From: Chara braunii | Lineage: Eukaryota; Streptophyta; Charophyceae; Charales; Characeae | DNA: 55,777 bases | Assembly: GCA_003427395.1 (NCBI GenBank) | Contig: BFEA01000053.1 | Location: 4,283,466 to 4,339,242, forward strand | Direction: 5' to 3' | Part shown: one piece after another, positions 40,185 to 49,648 of the stretch | Layout of the letters: every line of letters begins with the position of its first letter | Numbering within the stretch: the stretch's first letter is position 1 | Notes under the pieces: model-generated | Told to the model about the DNA's origin: nothing | The model's input: the letters and a program-made list of their open reading frames with translations, nothing else | Database searches by the model: none | Program-made: the position numbers and the translations under genes

Positions 40185-40553
40185 GTGAACAGTCATCCCC
40201 CACGCGCTGGTCACAACACCATTGGCAGGGGCACTGGATCTGTGGGAGCATCGTGCGCGGTGAAGACGGCTTGGGCGCTGGCGACGAGCGACATATTCAA
40301 AGGAGGAAAGTCTGATTTGCACGAACCACATGGAGAGGGGGACATGCACAACGTTGTTGACGTCATCTACTCCGGAGTATGGCCAACCCATAGCGGTCGA
40401 CGTAGCAAGGCGGCAGACGGGTGTCATGGTCAGACAGTATCGAGTGATAGCCAACTCTCGGTGGGAGTTCCATGCAAGAAGGCCGCTCAGGTTTGCGTCA
40501 TCCCTCAAGTAAAGACGCGGAGCAAGACGAGGACGAAAAAGGGGTGCGCATGA
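40185..40553 (+). CDS. Unrecognised 122-residue ORF
   Basis: It opens with MNSHPPRAGHNTIGRGTGSVGASCAVKTAWALATSDIFKGG and ends in a basic tail (KTRSKTRTKKGCA). No known domain was seen. It overlaps other frames of similar length, so coding is uncertain. It follows the previous frame on the same strand after a short, stop-rich stretch with a T-run (40108-40116). Confidence 0.25.
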   Translation: MNSHPPRAGHNTIGRGTGSVGASCAVKTAWALATSDIFKGGKSDLHEPHGEGDMHNVVDVIYSGVWPTHSGRRSKAADGCHGQTVSSDSQLSVGVPCKKAAQVCVIPQVKTRSKTRTKKGCA

Positions 40554-41384
40554 TATGCAAGTAACGGGGAAAAGGTGAGGAAGAAAAACCAAAGGGAAGA
40601 ACTACTCGGGTGTGGTTTCATGAGCCAACGTCACTTCATCTTGCTTAGTCACGGTATTATAGAAGAAGATCACGAATTATGAGTGACAGTTTGTGAGTGA
40701 TGAGCCGAATTGAGTAATACTCATGCATTCCAGGGCCAGATTCTCATGAGGGGTCTGCGAGGGCAACCCAGATCTATGTGGTAATTAGCTTGTTATCTTC
40801 TGTAGACGCCAGACAGCGAGTATGATATTCACACTCGCTTTGCGACAGGTGAAGTCGGAGTGTGATTTGGGTTTCCCACAAGGAGAGACATTTCCTCGAA
40901 TCTCGCTAAGGAGGTGTGAGCGATCACGCTTCTGACGATGCGAGTCCTTAGTCAGTCAAACAACGCATGATATACCTTATGGGGACAAGCTTGCCTAGTG
41001 AGTTCCCGTGGGCACGTGGATGACCCCTTCTTGCTACGTGTAAACCACGAGGTCGGGCTGTATATGAGAGTATCTATGGGAGAGGGATGAGCGAGATCAC
41101 GATAAGACAAAGACGAACGAGTGGGGCGAGTTTAGTAACGAGTTTGAGTTGTCAGGGTCAAAATTAGAGGGGAATCTCGCGCTTGGTTGAAGAGGAGTGT
41201 GTTGTTCAGCGTTGCACACTGCCAGAAAGCCTCCTACTTGTCACATTCGTCCAGAATAAGAACTAAGGGTTAATGAACGTTAATTCTGATATCACTGGGT
41301 TGGGTTTGGAGTGATCATAATATTGAATTCTTTTATGATGAGAAATGATTCTCTTCAGACCAGCTGACGGAAGTGATTGTGTGA
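40554..41384. other. Non-coding stretch before the DIRS-like cluster
   Basis: No ORF over 60 codons and no repeats to the rest of the window. It could be element E's decayed interior. Confidence 0.3.
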
Positions 41385-41924
41385 CTGTAGATTTGCTTCG
41401 ACAGAAAGAATAGTTATTACCACATTCCTATTCACCCCGAGCATCGCCCTTTCTTTGTTTTGAATTGGAATGAAACAAACTACCACTTCAATACATTTCG
41501 CTTCGGTGTCTCGTCTGCATGTTGGATTTTCACCACTGTAATGCCAAAAATAATGATCGAACTCAGAATTCACAATGTTCTTATCTACTCCTATATTGAT
41601 GGCTTTGTTCTACCAAATTCCTCCATTCGTTCTCTTATCTGGCAAACATTCAACTATGTCCTCGGTATCAACAAGTGTTCCTTTCTTCTTTTTCAATCAA
41701 TTAAATTTGTAGGTTTCATTCTGGATTCACACCACAAGAGAATTAAGGATCTAGAAGATAAAGCCCAGAAAATCATTGAACTCATCAACGAACTTTCATA
41801 TGAACCAATTACGAGTCGATCACTTGCAAGAGTCGCAGGAAAGCTAGCCTTACTTTCAAAGGCGTTCCTCCTAGCCCCACTCTTTCTATCATCACTTTAC
41901 GATTCCTTTTCAACAGAAAATTGA
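41385..41924 (+). pseudogene. DIRS-like reverse transcriptase, copy 1 (C-terminal half)
   Basis: The frame reads from CFDRKNSYYHIPIHPEHRPFF (motif A, with its Asp), through FNTFRFGVSSACWIFTTVMPK (motif B; the usual PFGLSxAP is altered), to LIYSYIDGFVLP (motif C). It continues with INKCSFLLFQSIKFVGFILDSHHKRI, then LEDKAQKIIELINELSYEPITSRSLARVAGKLALL. The 'KxGYYHIxIHPEHR...LGFxIDxxxxxIxxxxxK' pattern and the following 'TxRxLAxxxGxLxS' helix are those of RTs of tyrosine-recombinase (DIRS/Ngaro) elements, distinct from Ty3/gypsy. Motif C is YIDG rather than YIDD. There is no N-terminal half upstream. No integrase of the DDE type is near, as expected for this order. Confidence 0.7.
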
Positions 41925-41929
41925 GACTC

Positions 41930-42271
41930 TATTATCACCATCTCCAACAATTTTACCTTAGACCTAACCTGGTCGCTTCATAACTTGTCTTTTCTTCCAG
42001 GACGTCTTTCAACGATAAGAAAAACCACCTTGTTAATTGCAACATATGTTTCGTCCTCACAAATTGCAGCAATCAACCTACGACCTCCGAAGACCTAACT
42101 AGCTTTTCAGTGGTTCTCCTCCTTGCTCAAAGTCTGTCCACGGTTCCTTTTCCTCATCCACGGTTGGGTCAGTTTGCCATTTTTTTTTCATCAAGGTCAT
42201 TCGAGATCTACGGTGGGATTGTGTTTTTTCCAGCATCTACGTTGGATCAGAAGTTAAGTGGAACTCACCCT
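41930..42271 (+). pseudogene. RNase H-like remnant, DIRS-like copy 1
   Basis: Broken frames after the RT stop carry LTWSLHNLSFLPGR and SFEIYGGIVFFPAS, which recall the RNase H domain that follows RT in DIRS-like elements (strand with a G-G turn). The frame is disrupted by stops at about 41924 and 42100. Homologous sequence ends at about 42271, where a foreign GC-rich stretch begins. Confidence 0.4.
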
Positions 42272-42551
42272 GGATGCAGTAGGGCCTCGTTGGGTCGACC
42301 GCTATCACTTCCTTGTGCAGATTAGATACAGTATATGTAGCCGGCTGAGGACCGGTCGCTGCAGGTTGTGAAGATTCGCGCGGTGTGCCCTCCGCAGTTC
42401 GTCCGCCAGCCGCTGCGCTCATTGCATACGCGAACCTGTGACATCGCATTCAGTAGTCAGCCGCTCGTCGGGAAGAGAACTCGTTTTCCCTCGCCGATTT
42501 TGGCGAAACGGTCCCGCCCACCCGAGAAGATTCCCGCGGTGTGTGGGCGGA
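42272..42551. other. GC-rich stretch between convergent DIRS copies
   Basis: This sequence separates copy 1 (plus) from copy 2 (minus). It holds a short direct repeat, GAAGATTC[GC]CGCGGTGTG (42372 and 42527). No gene was seen. Confidence 0.4.
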
Positions 42552-43042
42552 GGTTTCAATGACTCTTGAGGACAAGAGTTGGGAGACTGTAGTGGAGATG
42601 AAGTCGGAATGGTGTGGCCTATTTGGAATGACGACCGGAGGTCGTTCGATCCTAGAAAGAGCGGCCTTGAAGTGGGAGGAGGGAAGGACATTCTTCATCA
42701 TTCTTCTGACCTCGATGGTTTTTTTGGTAGGAATATGCTTTGTTCCAACAAAGTTGAACTTGACGTCCCCTTGAGCCATTGGAGCACTGGACGAGAAAAG
42801 CAACAAGTGGAAGTAGAGAGGAGGCGATCCCAATTTGAGGAGGAGTGAGACAATGAGGCAACAAAAAACTTATCTGGTGAGCGGAGCCAAGGTGAGGGGT
42901 TTTGTAGCGCGAAAATGACCTTCCTGAGTTGGGAGGTGGAAGGCGGGGAGGTAAGATTGGAGAGAATCTCAAGAACCGAGGGGACTTCAATTGTTGTTTG
43001 ATTTGAGGACATGGTCAAGCTTGGAATTGCCGGTGTCGTCAT
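42552..43042 (-). pseudogene. DIRS-like copy 2, N-terminal RT region
   Basis: Two minus-strand frames give the region upstream of the RT core: PSVLEILSNLTSPPST..LRKVIFALQNPSPWLRSPDKF and, after a frameshift, VKFNFVGTKHIPTKKTIEVRRMMKN, FKAALSRIERPPVVIPNRPHHSDFISTTVSQLLSSRVIE. The same order appears in copies 3 and 4 (LQWIKHGV-FNFV-TTHSHT-KKMEVRRML). After SRVIE the match ends abruptly at 42552, so the RT core is missing. The copy is more diverged from 3 and 4 than these are from each other. Confidence 0.65.
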
Positions 43043-43478
43043 ATATCTCGGGGTGAGTTGGCCTTGACTCTTTTGGCTGTGTGATCATATTCGTATCCAC
43101 GGTCATGTTCGTGACTTGTCTTGGAGGATGAGCTTCTTCCATCATCTCCTTTCTTGTGCTAATTCGATTTGCCGTTGAAGCCTCCACGTTCCTCCCTTCA
43201 AAGAGGAAATAAATGAGGATGAGCCCCATGCACGCAAATGACGTGGACGTACTATCGGTTAGGGGAAGATAAGATGAAGATGGTCGGGCGACAACCCTTA
43301 GCTTACTTGGCGAGCTCCTGACGGGCGAGGCTGAGGCAATAGTCATATTCCGCATCAATGAGAGGAAGGGCCTTTTCCTTGCTTGTTGAGGAGGAGCTTG
43401 ACATCTCGAGGAACAAAATGATCAGTGTAGTCCTTCGCAATAGATCTGACTCTGGCAACGAAGTCGTGGGAAATGGTT
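43043..43478 (-). other. Linker of DIRS-like copy 2, no clear domain
   Basis: The minus-strand frame at 42987-43358 is Ser/Thr/Arg-rich, with no domain recognised. Confidence 0.3.
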
Positions 43479-43841
43479 TTACCCATAGTAATTGAGATCC
43501 ACTGCTTTGAATCTAATTACTGCTTCTATTTTAGAGTACCAACGATGGGAGACAAACATGCGTTTCGATCTCTTTGCAAATTTCGCGCGGGTTGCGTCCA
43601 AGTCGGAGTAAATCTTTTGATATAGTTCATTTGATGCACGGTTGCTTTCTTCTCCGAGTTGCAGTTGCTTGATGAGCTCGTCCTCTCTGCGGATCATTGC
43701 TTGCTTGAAATGTTCAAAATGTTGCAGTGTCACATGCGGTGGCGGAGAACATGACGAAGAGGGCATCTGGGGGGCAGAGGTTGATGGTGGGTGGTGTTGA
43801 GGCGGAGGCGGAGGGGGGGGGGAGGAAGAGGTGGTGCGCAC
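43479..43841 (-). CDS. Possible first ORF of DIRS-like copy 2
   Basis: A 120-residue minus-strand frame starts with a Ser/Pro-rich segment and then a charged helical stretch (HVTLQHFEHFKQAMIRREDELIKQLQLGEESNRASNELYQKIYSDLDATRAKFAKRSKR). The helix plus its place upstream of RT on the same strand fit a gag-like ORF1, which in DIRS elements is often coiled-coil. I cannot identify a family motif. The run of prolines comes from a G-rich simple repeat at about 43797-43825, so the N-terminus may be spurious. Confidence 0.4.
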   Translation of the reverse strand: MRTTSSSPPPPPPPQHHPPSTSAPQMPSSSCSPPPHVTLQHFEHFKQAMIRREDELIKQLQLGEESNRASNELYQKIYSDLDATRAKFAKRSKRMFVSHRWYSKIEAVIRFKAVDLNYYG

Positions 43842-44200
43842 ATTCTGATTGCATAAGAGTGGACTTTAGCAGGTTCCGGGTGATTGTCAGGTTGCACCAT
43901 ATACATGAACCATCTCCTGAACACGAGGGTTAAGGCACTCGATAACTTTTTCAGGGGAGAAACGAAGTGGTAGAGATGGTAGGATAGTGTAAACTTCAGC
44001 ACCGATTAACCCATAAGGTCATGAGGCAGCGAGGAAGGCTTGGAGCAGAGGGTCCATCTGGGTTAACAAAAACAGTGTAATTCGTTACAAAGAGTTTCGT
44101 GAAAACAAGCCTCTAGCGAGGCCTGTAAATGAATGGGAGAATTGACTAGAGAAGTCAACAGTATTTTTCCCCTTGGATTTGAATATTTGATCGTTTATAG
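43842..44200. other. Stretch without gene between DIRS-like copies
   Basis: No frame is convincing. Mixed sequence. Confidence 0.3.
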
Positions 44201-45416
44201 GCAGTCAGTTGTTGATTGAGGTGGAGGTCCGGTGCCGAACATCTGATTTTGAGGGGACTCCTATCGTATCTCCTTCCACTGTTGATGCTGCCATAAACTG
44301 TTTGAGAAACAACTTTTGATTGCTCGAGAGGGAGAGTGATGACCTTTGTAAGAGTAGACTAATAAAGGCGTTTCGTAAAGCGTATCGAGAGTATGCACTG
44401 CAGAGAGGGGTGACAGAGGAGTCGGCATGACCTTTGCGATGGAAGAAATTAGGGATTGTTACATAGTATATCAGGAACAAGATCTTAACCTTAAAAGGAG
44501 TGAAGGAAGCCGAGGCATACAAAGATGCTGCAATCTTTCTTTATTTATGGGAGAGTTGGCAGCGGTGCACAGAGGGATTGTGATTGCAGTATTCGGAAAT
44601 CAACATAGGGGAGAGGACTGTGGGATCAGACTATACTAAAATTGATTGGCGAGGTGGAAGATTCTTGATAAGATTGCGCAAGCCTATAGAGGGAGAGGAA
44701 ACATTTTTAGGAATCTTAGGTGAATGGAAAGAGCAGGATGTGAGAAGTGGTTACCTGTTCCAAGGTCGACGAGGTGGTTGTGCACTCGGTGGTAGTGGTC
44801 TCAACAAGCGAATCGAGAAGTGGTTTGGGGAAGCGGGGGTGTTTGAATGGGAGACGGGGAACAATTTTCTATTAGGCGGAGTTGAGGCAGGAATAGAGGA
44901 AGGATGGAGTTTGGGAGAGATGATGCAGCAGGGGACTTGGAAGAGTGTGAAAACTTTTATGCGGTATGGATATGGAATGAAACGGGGCTGGAAGAGGAAG
45001 GAGGATAATTCAGTTTGAAATAAGAAAGGCTTCAGATCGGATAAGGAGGGATTGGCGCAGGAAGGACCGACTCTTGGACTAGGAATGCAAGAAAATGGGG
45101 ATTGAGGGATTTTGAATTTCCAAACTATATTTTTCAGCAAGAGTATTGGGATCCAGGTTGGTTTATGGGAGTCGAGTACGATAAGGAGATAGAGGGCAGG
45201 GAGATTGTCGTACGAGAGAGGATTGTGTTTATGAGTGACAATGGGGGGAAAATGCAACTACAGGGTTTGCTTGGAAGGGTGTTCCAATCAAGGGAGAGAG
45301 CCTGGATGTTTAGAGCGTGGTTTGACCATGTTCTGAAAGGAGGCTGAAATCGAATCGTAAAGTGATGATAGAAAGAGTGGGGTTGGGAGGAAGGCCTTCG
45401 AAAGTGAGGCTAACTT
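44201..45416 (-). pseudogene. 3' part of DIRS-like copy 3, unassigned
   Basis: On the minus strand the sequence continues directly from the RT of copy 3 (stop, then KLASLSKAFLPTPLFLSSLYDS as in copy 1). Downstream pieces up to about 44200 should contain RNase H and, in a DIRS element, the tyrosine recombinase. Minus-strand frames at 44751-45257 and 44205-44522 are Ser/Pro/Leu-rich; I could not find the recombinase R..H-x-x-R..Y pattern. Plus-strand frames here (44427-44639, 44584-45018) are probably shadows. The function of this part is open. Confidence 0.4.
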
Positions 45417-46044
45417 TCATGCGACTCTTGCAAGTGATCGACTCGTAATTGGTTCATATGAAAGTTCATTAATGAGTTGAGTGATTTTTCGGGCTTTATC
45501 TTCTGGAACCGTAATTCTTTTGTGGTGTGAATCTAGAATGAAACCTAAAAATTTAATGGATTGAGAAGGAAGAAAGGAGCACTTGTTGATACTGAGAAAG
45601 AAGTTGAGCGACGGAGGAGGTAATGAAGTCTTGGTGATGAGGGAGGGCGTTGTGATTAGGGATGGCTGTTGGGGGTGAAATTTTGAGGTTGAGAACATGC
45701 TTGAATTGAGAAGCAATGTAAACACCTTTTAGCATGCGGCGGACTTCCATTTTCTTGGAGGTGTGTGAGTGGGTAGTGCCTACAAAGTTGAGTGTGACTC
45801 CATGCTTTATCCATTGGAGAAGCCAGTGAGAAAAACGTCGTGGGGAGGAAGAGAGAAAAAGGTTCCAGTTTGAGAAAGAGGATAAAGTGGAGGCTGCAAC
45901 GAAGTCCTCAGGTGGGCGAAGCCAAGAGGCGGGTTCGTGGAGAGCGAAGATTGCTTTGGGGAGGTCTAAAGTGGATGGTGGTGAGGAGAGGTTTTGGAGA
46001 ATTGTTGAGACGGAAGGTATGGAAATCAGGCTCCACAAAATCAA
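45417..46044 (-). pseudogene. DIRS-like copy 3, N-terminal region fused to RT C-terminus
   Basis: The frame at 46044-45553 has ILWSLISIPSVSTILQNLSSPPSTLDLPKAIFALHEPASWLRPPEDF, LQWIKHGVTLNFVGTTHSHT and KKMEVRRMLKG up to SSVAQLLSQ. It then jumps directly to FLSINKCSFLPSQSIKFLGFILDSHHKRI (45725-45417 frame). The whole catalytic palm between, present in copies 1 and 4, is deleted. At the equivalent of AGKLA in copy 1 a stop (TGA for GGA) is found. This copy therefore can never have been autonomous after the deletion. Confidence 0.7.
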
Positions 46045-46510
46045 AATTTGTCACCAAGGATGACTTCAACACTCGCTCTTAAAATCTGCTCCTTCATTTC
46101 CATACCTTCCGTCTCATCAATTCTCTGAAACCTCTCCTCACCATCATCCACTTCAGACCTCCGCAAAGCAATCTTCGCTTTCGAAGAACCCGCCTCTTGG
46201 CTTCGCCCACCTGAGGACTTCGTTGAAGCCTCCACTTCATCCTCTTTCTGAAACTGGAACCTTTCTTTGTCTTCCTCCTCACAACGATTTTCTCACTCGG
46301 TTCTCCAATGGATAAAGCATGGTGTCAAATTCAACTTTGTAGAAACTACCCACTCACACACCTTTAAGAAGATGGAAGTCCGCCGCATGCTAAAGGGTGT
46401 TGACTCTGCTTCTCAATTCAAGCATATTCTCAACCTCAAAAGTTTATCCCCAACAACCATCCCTAATCACAACCTCCTCCCTCATCATCTCCTCCGTCGC
46501 TCAATTTCTT
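45599..46510. repeat. Long inverted repeat (DIRS copies 3 and 4 head to head)
   Basis: Left arm 45599-46027 and right arm 46096-46510 are reverse complements at high identity over about 420 bp (for example TTCCATACCTTCCGTCTCA, CCGCCTCTTGGCTTCGCCCA, GGAAGTCCGCCGCATGCTAAA). The spacer is 68 bp (46028-46095). The arms differ by a 14-bp indel near the outer end. Transcripts across it would form a long hairpin. Confidence 0.9.
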
Positions 46511-46756
46511 GTTTCTCGGGTCATAGAACATTCCCCCTTCCTAATTGTCATCAACCCCGTGTTCGCTATTGAAAACTTTTCTAAAACAAGATTCATTCTA
46601 GACGTGAGATTTGCCAGTCTCTTCCTCTGCATCCCTAACTTTCACTATGAATCTTTCAACGATCTCTTATCTGCCCCTTCCGGTCACTCTACTCTGGATT
46701 TTCTAACCTGCTTCGACAGAAAGAATGGTTATTACCACATTCCTATTCACCCCGAG
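46096..46756 (+). pseudogene. DIRS-like copy 4, N-terminal RT, cut by the LINE
   Basis: The plus-strand frames give LQWIKHGVKFNFVETTHSHTFKKMEVRRMLKG, then (frame 46397 on) ISSVAQFLVSRVIEHSPFLIVINPVFAIENFSKTRFILDVRFASLFL, DLLSAPSGHSTLDFLTCFDRKNGYYHIPIHPE. This is the fingers and motif A of the RT, with the catalytic Asp (CFDRKNGYYH) intact. The sequence matches copy 1 from the motif on (CTTCGACAGAAAGAATGG). It stops at CCCCGAG (46756), exactly where the poly(T) of the LINE starts; copy 1 continues with CATCGCCC at this point. Confidence 0.75.
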
Positions 46757-46757
46757 G

Positions 46758-46782
46758 TTTTTTTTTTTTTTTTTTTTTTTTT
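46758..46782 (-). terminator. Poly(A) tail of the LINE
   Basis: Twenty-five Ts on the plus strand are the tail of the minus-strand element. The DIRS-like copy 4 breaks directly beside it, so this is the insertion point. Confidence 0.85.
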
Positions 46783-48074
46783 AATAAGCAAGGCCCATGT
46801 GCAAGGCCTCTATCCTGGGGGTAGTAATAGAACCACTGGGATTGAGGCTTTGCCTGGCGGGCTGCTCCGTCTATTGGTGGGGAGCATCACCTGCTAGGAA
46901 CCAGGCCCAGCGTCCCATGAAAACATCTGTACAAAACAGTACATCATTGAGGGTGACACCCTTGGGCTGGAAACCAGGTCCAACATCCCATATCTAACCT
47001 CCTCCTTCATACGTAACCTGCAGCACCGTCGGGTACTGGGGGGAGAACCACCAGGGGGCACCAGTGGAATCTCCCTCCCTCCCCTCCACCTACTATCCTC
47101 GTGGCGTCCCGTGTCCCACATACAAAAAGTAGAATGTTTGAGTAAAAGTGAGGATTGTGGGGCCTACCAACATTGAATACCCAGCAGGCCAAAAGGAACT
47201 TAAAAGATGAGTCAAGAAGAACAGGGAAAACAGGGAATCAGAAGAGAGCTGGCGTCCCTTGAATCTCATTTTATAAATCAGTCCTTATTGAGGTGGCGCC
47301 AATCTACTCTTCCAAACCTATCTTGCAGCAGGATCGGATATTGGGGGGGGAAAAGACTAAGAATGCAGTGAAGAGGACAAAGATAGCAGGGATAAACAGG
47401 GATAAACAAGGATCAGCAGAGAGAACCAGACGAGCAGAAAACAGAGGTTAGCAGAGCAGTTGAGTAAACAGGAGGCCTGAGACAGCCTGAAATAGTTGAA
47501 ATTAGCTGAAATGGCTGAATGGACTTGAAATGGACTGAGCTGCCACAGACTGTATCCCACCAGGCCCCTGGGGTCATGAAGGCGGCAATCTTTCTTCCAA
47601 GGACAGCGGGCGGGGGGGGAAGGGATCTGCGAAATCTTGCGTAGCACGTAGTGGGCTGCCGGGATCTTTTTTTTCTTTTCACCTGTTGGAAATCGGGTCC
47701 AGCGTCCCTTAGATACATCCTTATAGTACAACAATGAAAGTGACGCCACTGTGTTGGAAACCGGGTCCAACATCCCATACCTGCTCTATGTGTCCAATCC
47801 ACTCCTGCTGGAAACCAGGTTTAGCGTCCCATACCTAATCTATGTGTCCAATCCACTCCTGCATTCCAGTCTCGTCCTGCATCAGGGCCAGGGGATAGGG
47901 GGAGACGCTGGGGGGCACCAGTGAAGTCTCCCTTCGTCCGTTGGCCCCTGTCATCCACCAACTACCCTCAGGGCGCCTATTGTAGTTATCAGAGGGTGTC
48001 TGAGAATGCTTGAGAAATAGTGTTGGGAATGCTTGGGAAATAATTGATGCCTCTTGGAGGGGGAAAAACTTCTT
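46783..48074 (-). other. 3' UTR of the LINE
   Basis: About 1.3 kb with no frame. It holds the degenerate motif GGAAACC[AG]GG[CT]CCA[AG]C[AG]TCCC at about 46898, 46971, 47690, 47756 and 47810. The last two lie in a 54-bp tandem repeat. The same motif occurs in the LINE fragment at 32845 and 32992. Confidence 0.65.
47755..47862. repeat. 54-bp tandem repeat in the LINE 3' UTR
   Basis: TGGAAACC starts units at 47755 and 47809; both continue with CCCATACC and CTATGTGTCCAATCCACTC. Confidence 0.85.
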
Positions 48075-49559
48075 TTAAGGCCAAGGGGTGGGGGGGGAAG
48101 GGTCTGCAAATTTTGGAGCGGGGCGTAACCTATCGCCAGGATCTATGTTGGTCCAGTCGTGGAAGATCAACTGATAGTCTCTTACTGTCTCTGCCTGATG
48201 TCCTTCAGGCAGTTGTCCTTCCTGCTGACAATCCCCAGACCATCTTATCTCAGCCACCCACCCTTCTTTCACCCCTCCCAGCCAGTCTTGACTGAATCGG
48301 GAGATGATCCGATTGATATCTCCCCATGAATGCATTTGGTCAAGTTTATCCCTGTCTGCTTTCCACTGAGCTGCAATTTCGAGTTGGATTAACAAGCGTA
48401 ATTGTTCCGTGACTTCTCCTTCTTCCACCCGTGCCCCTTCTACTTCCAATATGCATCTTTTCCACCAGATGGCCCAAAGAATAGCCCGCCTGCCTAAATG
48501 AAACATTTTCTCCTCGAATGTGTTTTTCCGGATCGGGGGGTAGTGACCTAGCAATATGGCCCTCCATTCCCATGGCCATTCTGCATTAGGGACAATGTGT
48601 CGCCAGATCCTGTTCCAACTCCTCCATAATAGTACCGATGTTGGGCATTGGAGGAAAATGTGTTCTATTGTCTCAAGTCGTTTTCTCCCTGGGTAGCTTT
48701 GAAGGCAGTTGTAGCACCAGGGGAATGCCCGTTCTTGTTGTTCCAAGCGGGTATGCTCTATCAGCCAGTCATTTGTTGGTAGGCATCGATGTGCTATTTG
48801 CCACTGAAGGGCAACAATCTTTGCGGGTCTGTCCCTGTAGTGCATGAACCATCGGATGGGTTTGAGCAGGCCGCGGTCCACATTGAGATGCCGATACCAT
48901 TTGTCCTCAACTAGCTCCCGCAATCTTCGTTTGGGACGGAGCATTCGGTAGACTGATTTGACTTTCAAATTATGTAACATTAGTGTTTTTGTTGTCCCCT
49001 GCCTAATCCGACCTTCCTGGGACCAATGCCACTCGTCAGGGTCGAAGGGAAGTTCCTCAATCGGGGTCAATGAACGGTATGCTCTCCAACATTTACCATC
49101 ATCTAGAACTCTGATACGATAGATGCTCGTGCTGTCTTTCCANATGAAAGGCTGCCGGCTTCCTTGTAACTCACCATCCCTTTGGACGGAGAAGACCTCG
49201 ATCAGGGCTTGTGTTTGATTGACAATATGCACCTGCCCTATTTCCTTATCGTGGCCGGGTAGCCCTAACCAGTCGCCTTCCTTCAAGCGAGGGTCTTTTC
49301 GAAGGGTACTATACCACTGGAGAGGAAAACTCTCAATAAGTTCATTAAGCGCAGATTCAGTGAGATGGCAATATCGCAACCAAAACCGCATCCTTTCTGC
49401 ACTTCTCCAGCCCTTTGCCTCTCGGTCCCAAAGGTCCCCTACCCTGCTAACGCCGTGTTTCACCCAGCCTTGAAGGCATCTGAGCTGCACCTCATGCGGC
49501 CCAAGGGATCCGTGATCAAACGATTTTCGAACAACGGGTGTGTGAAAATTTATTCCCAT
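48075..49559 (-). pseudogene. LINE ORF2 C-terminus with zf-RVT domain
   Basis: A 494-residue minus-strand frame ends ORF2. The N-terminal two thirds are Trp-rich with little recognisable sequence (typical of the region after the RT). Residues from about 215 show WYRHLNVDRGLLKPIRWFMHYRDRPAKIVALQWQIAHRCLPTNDWLIEH and FPWCYNCLQSYPGRKRLETIEHIFLQCPTSVLLWRSWNRIW, the zf-RVT domain (C-C-H-C) of plant and other L1 elements, which probably binds nucleic acid during insertion. The frame is uninterrupted for 1.48 kb apart from one N at 49143, so it is the best preserved coding block in the window. The stop at 48075 ends the ORF. Confidence 0.85.
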
Positions 49560-49648
49560 TTATCTGGAGTTAGTCGGTCAGGTGGCGGGAGCTTCCTCCA
49601 TGTGCGTATGAGGCGCAACCAGTGCTTGTCCGCTGTGTCCCCGTTCCT

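Noticed and set aside
44427-45347. Plus-strand ORFs rich in Gly/Glu/Trp
   Set aside because: They lie opposite the 3' part of DIRS-like copy 3; probably shadows, though the minus strand is not clearly assigned either.
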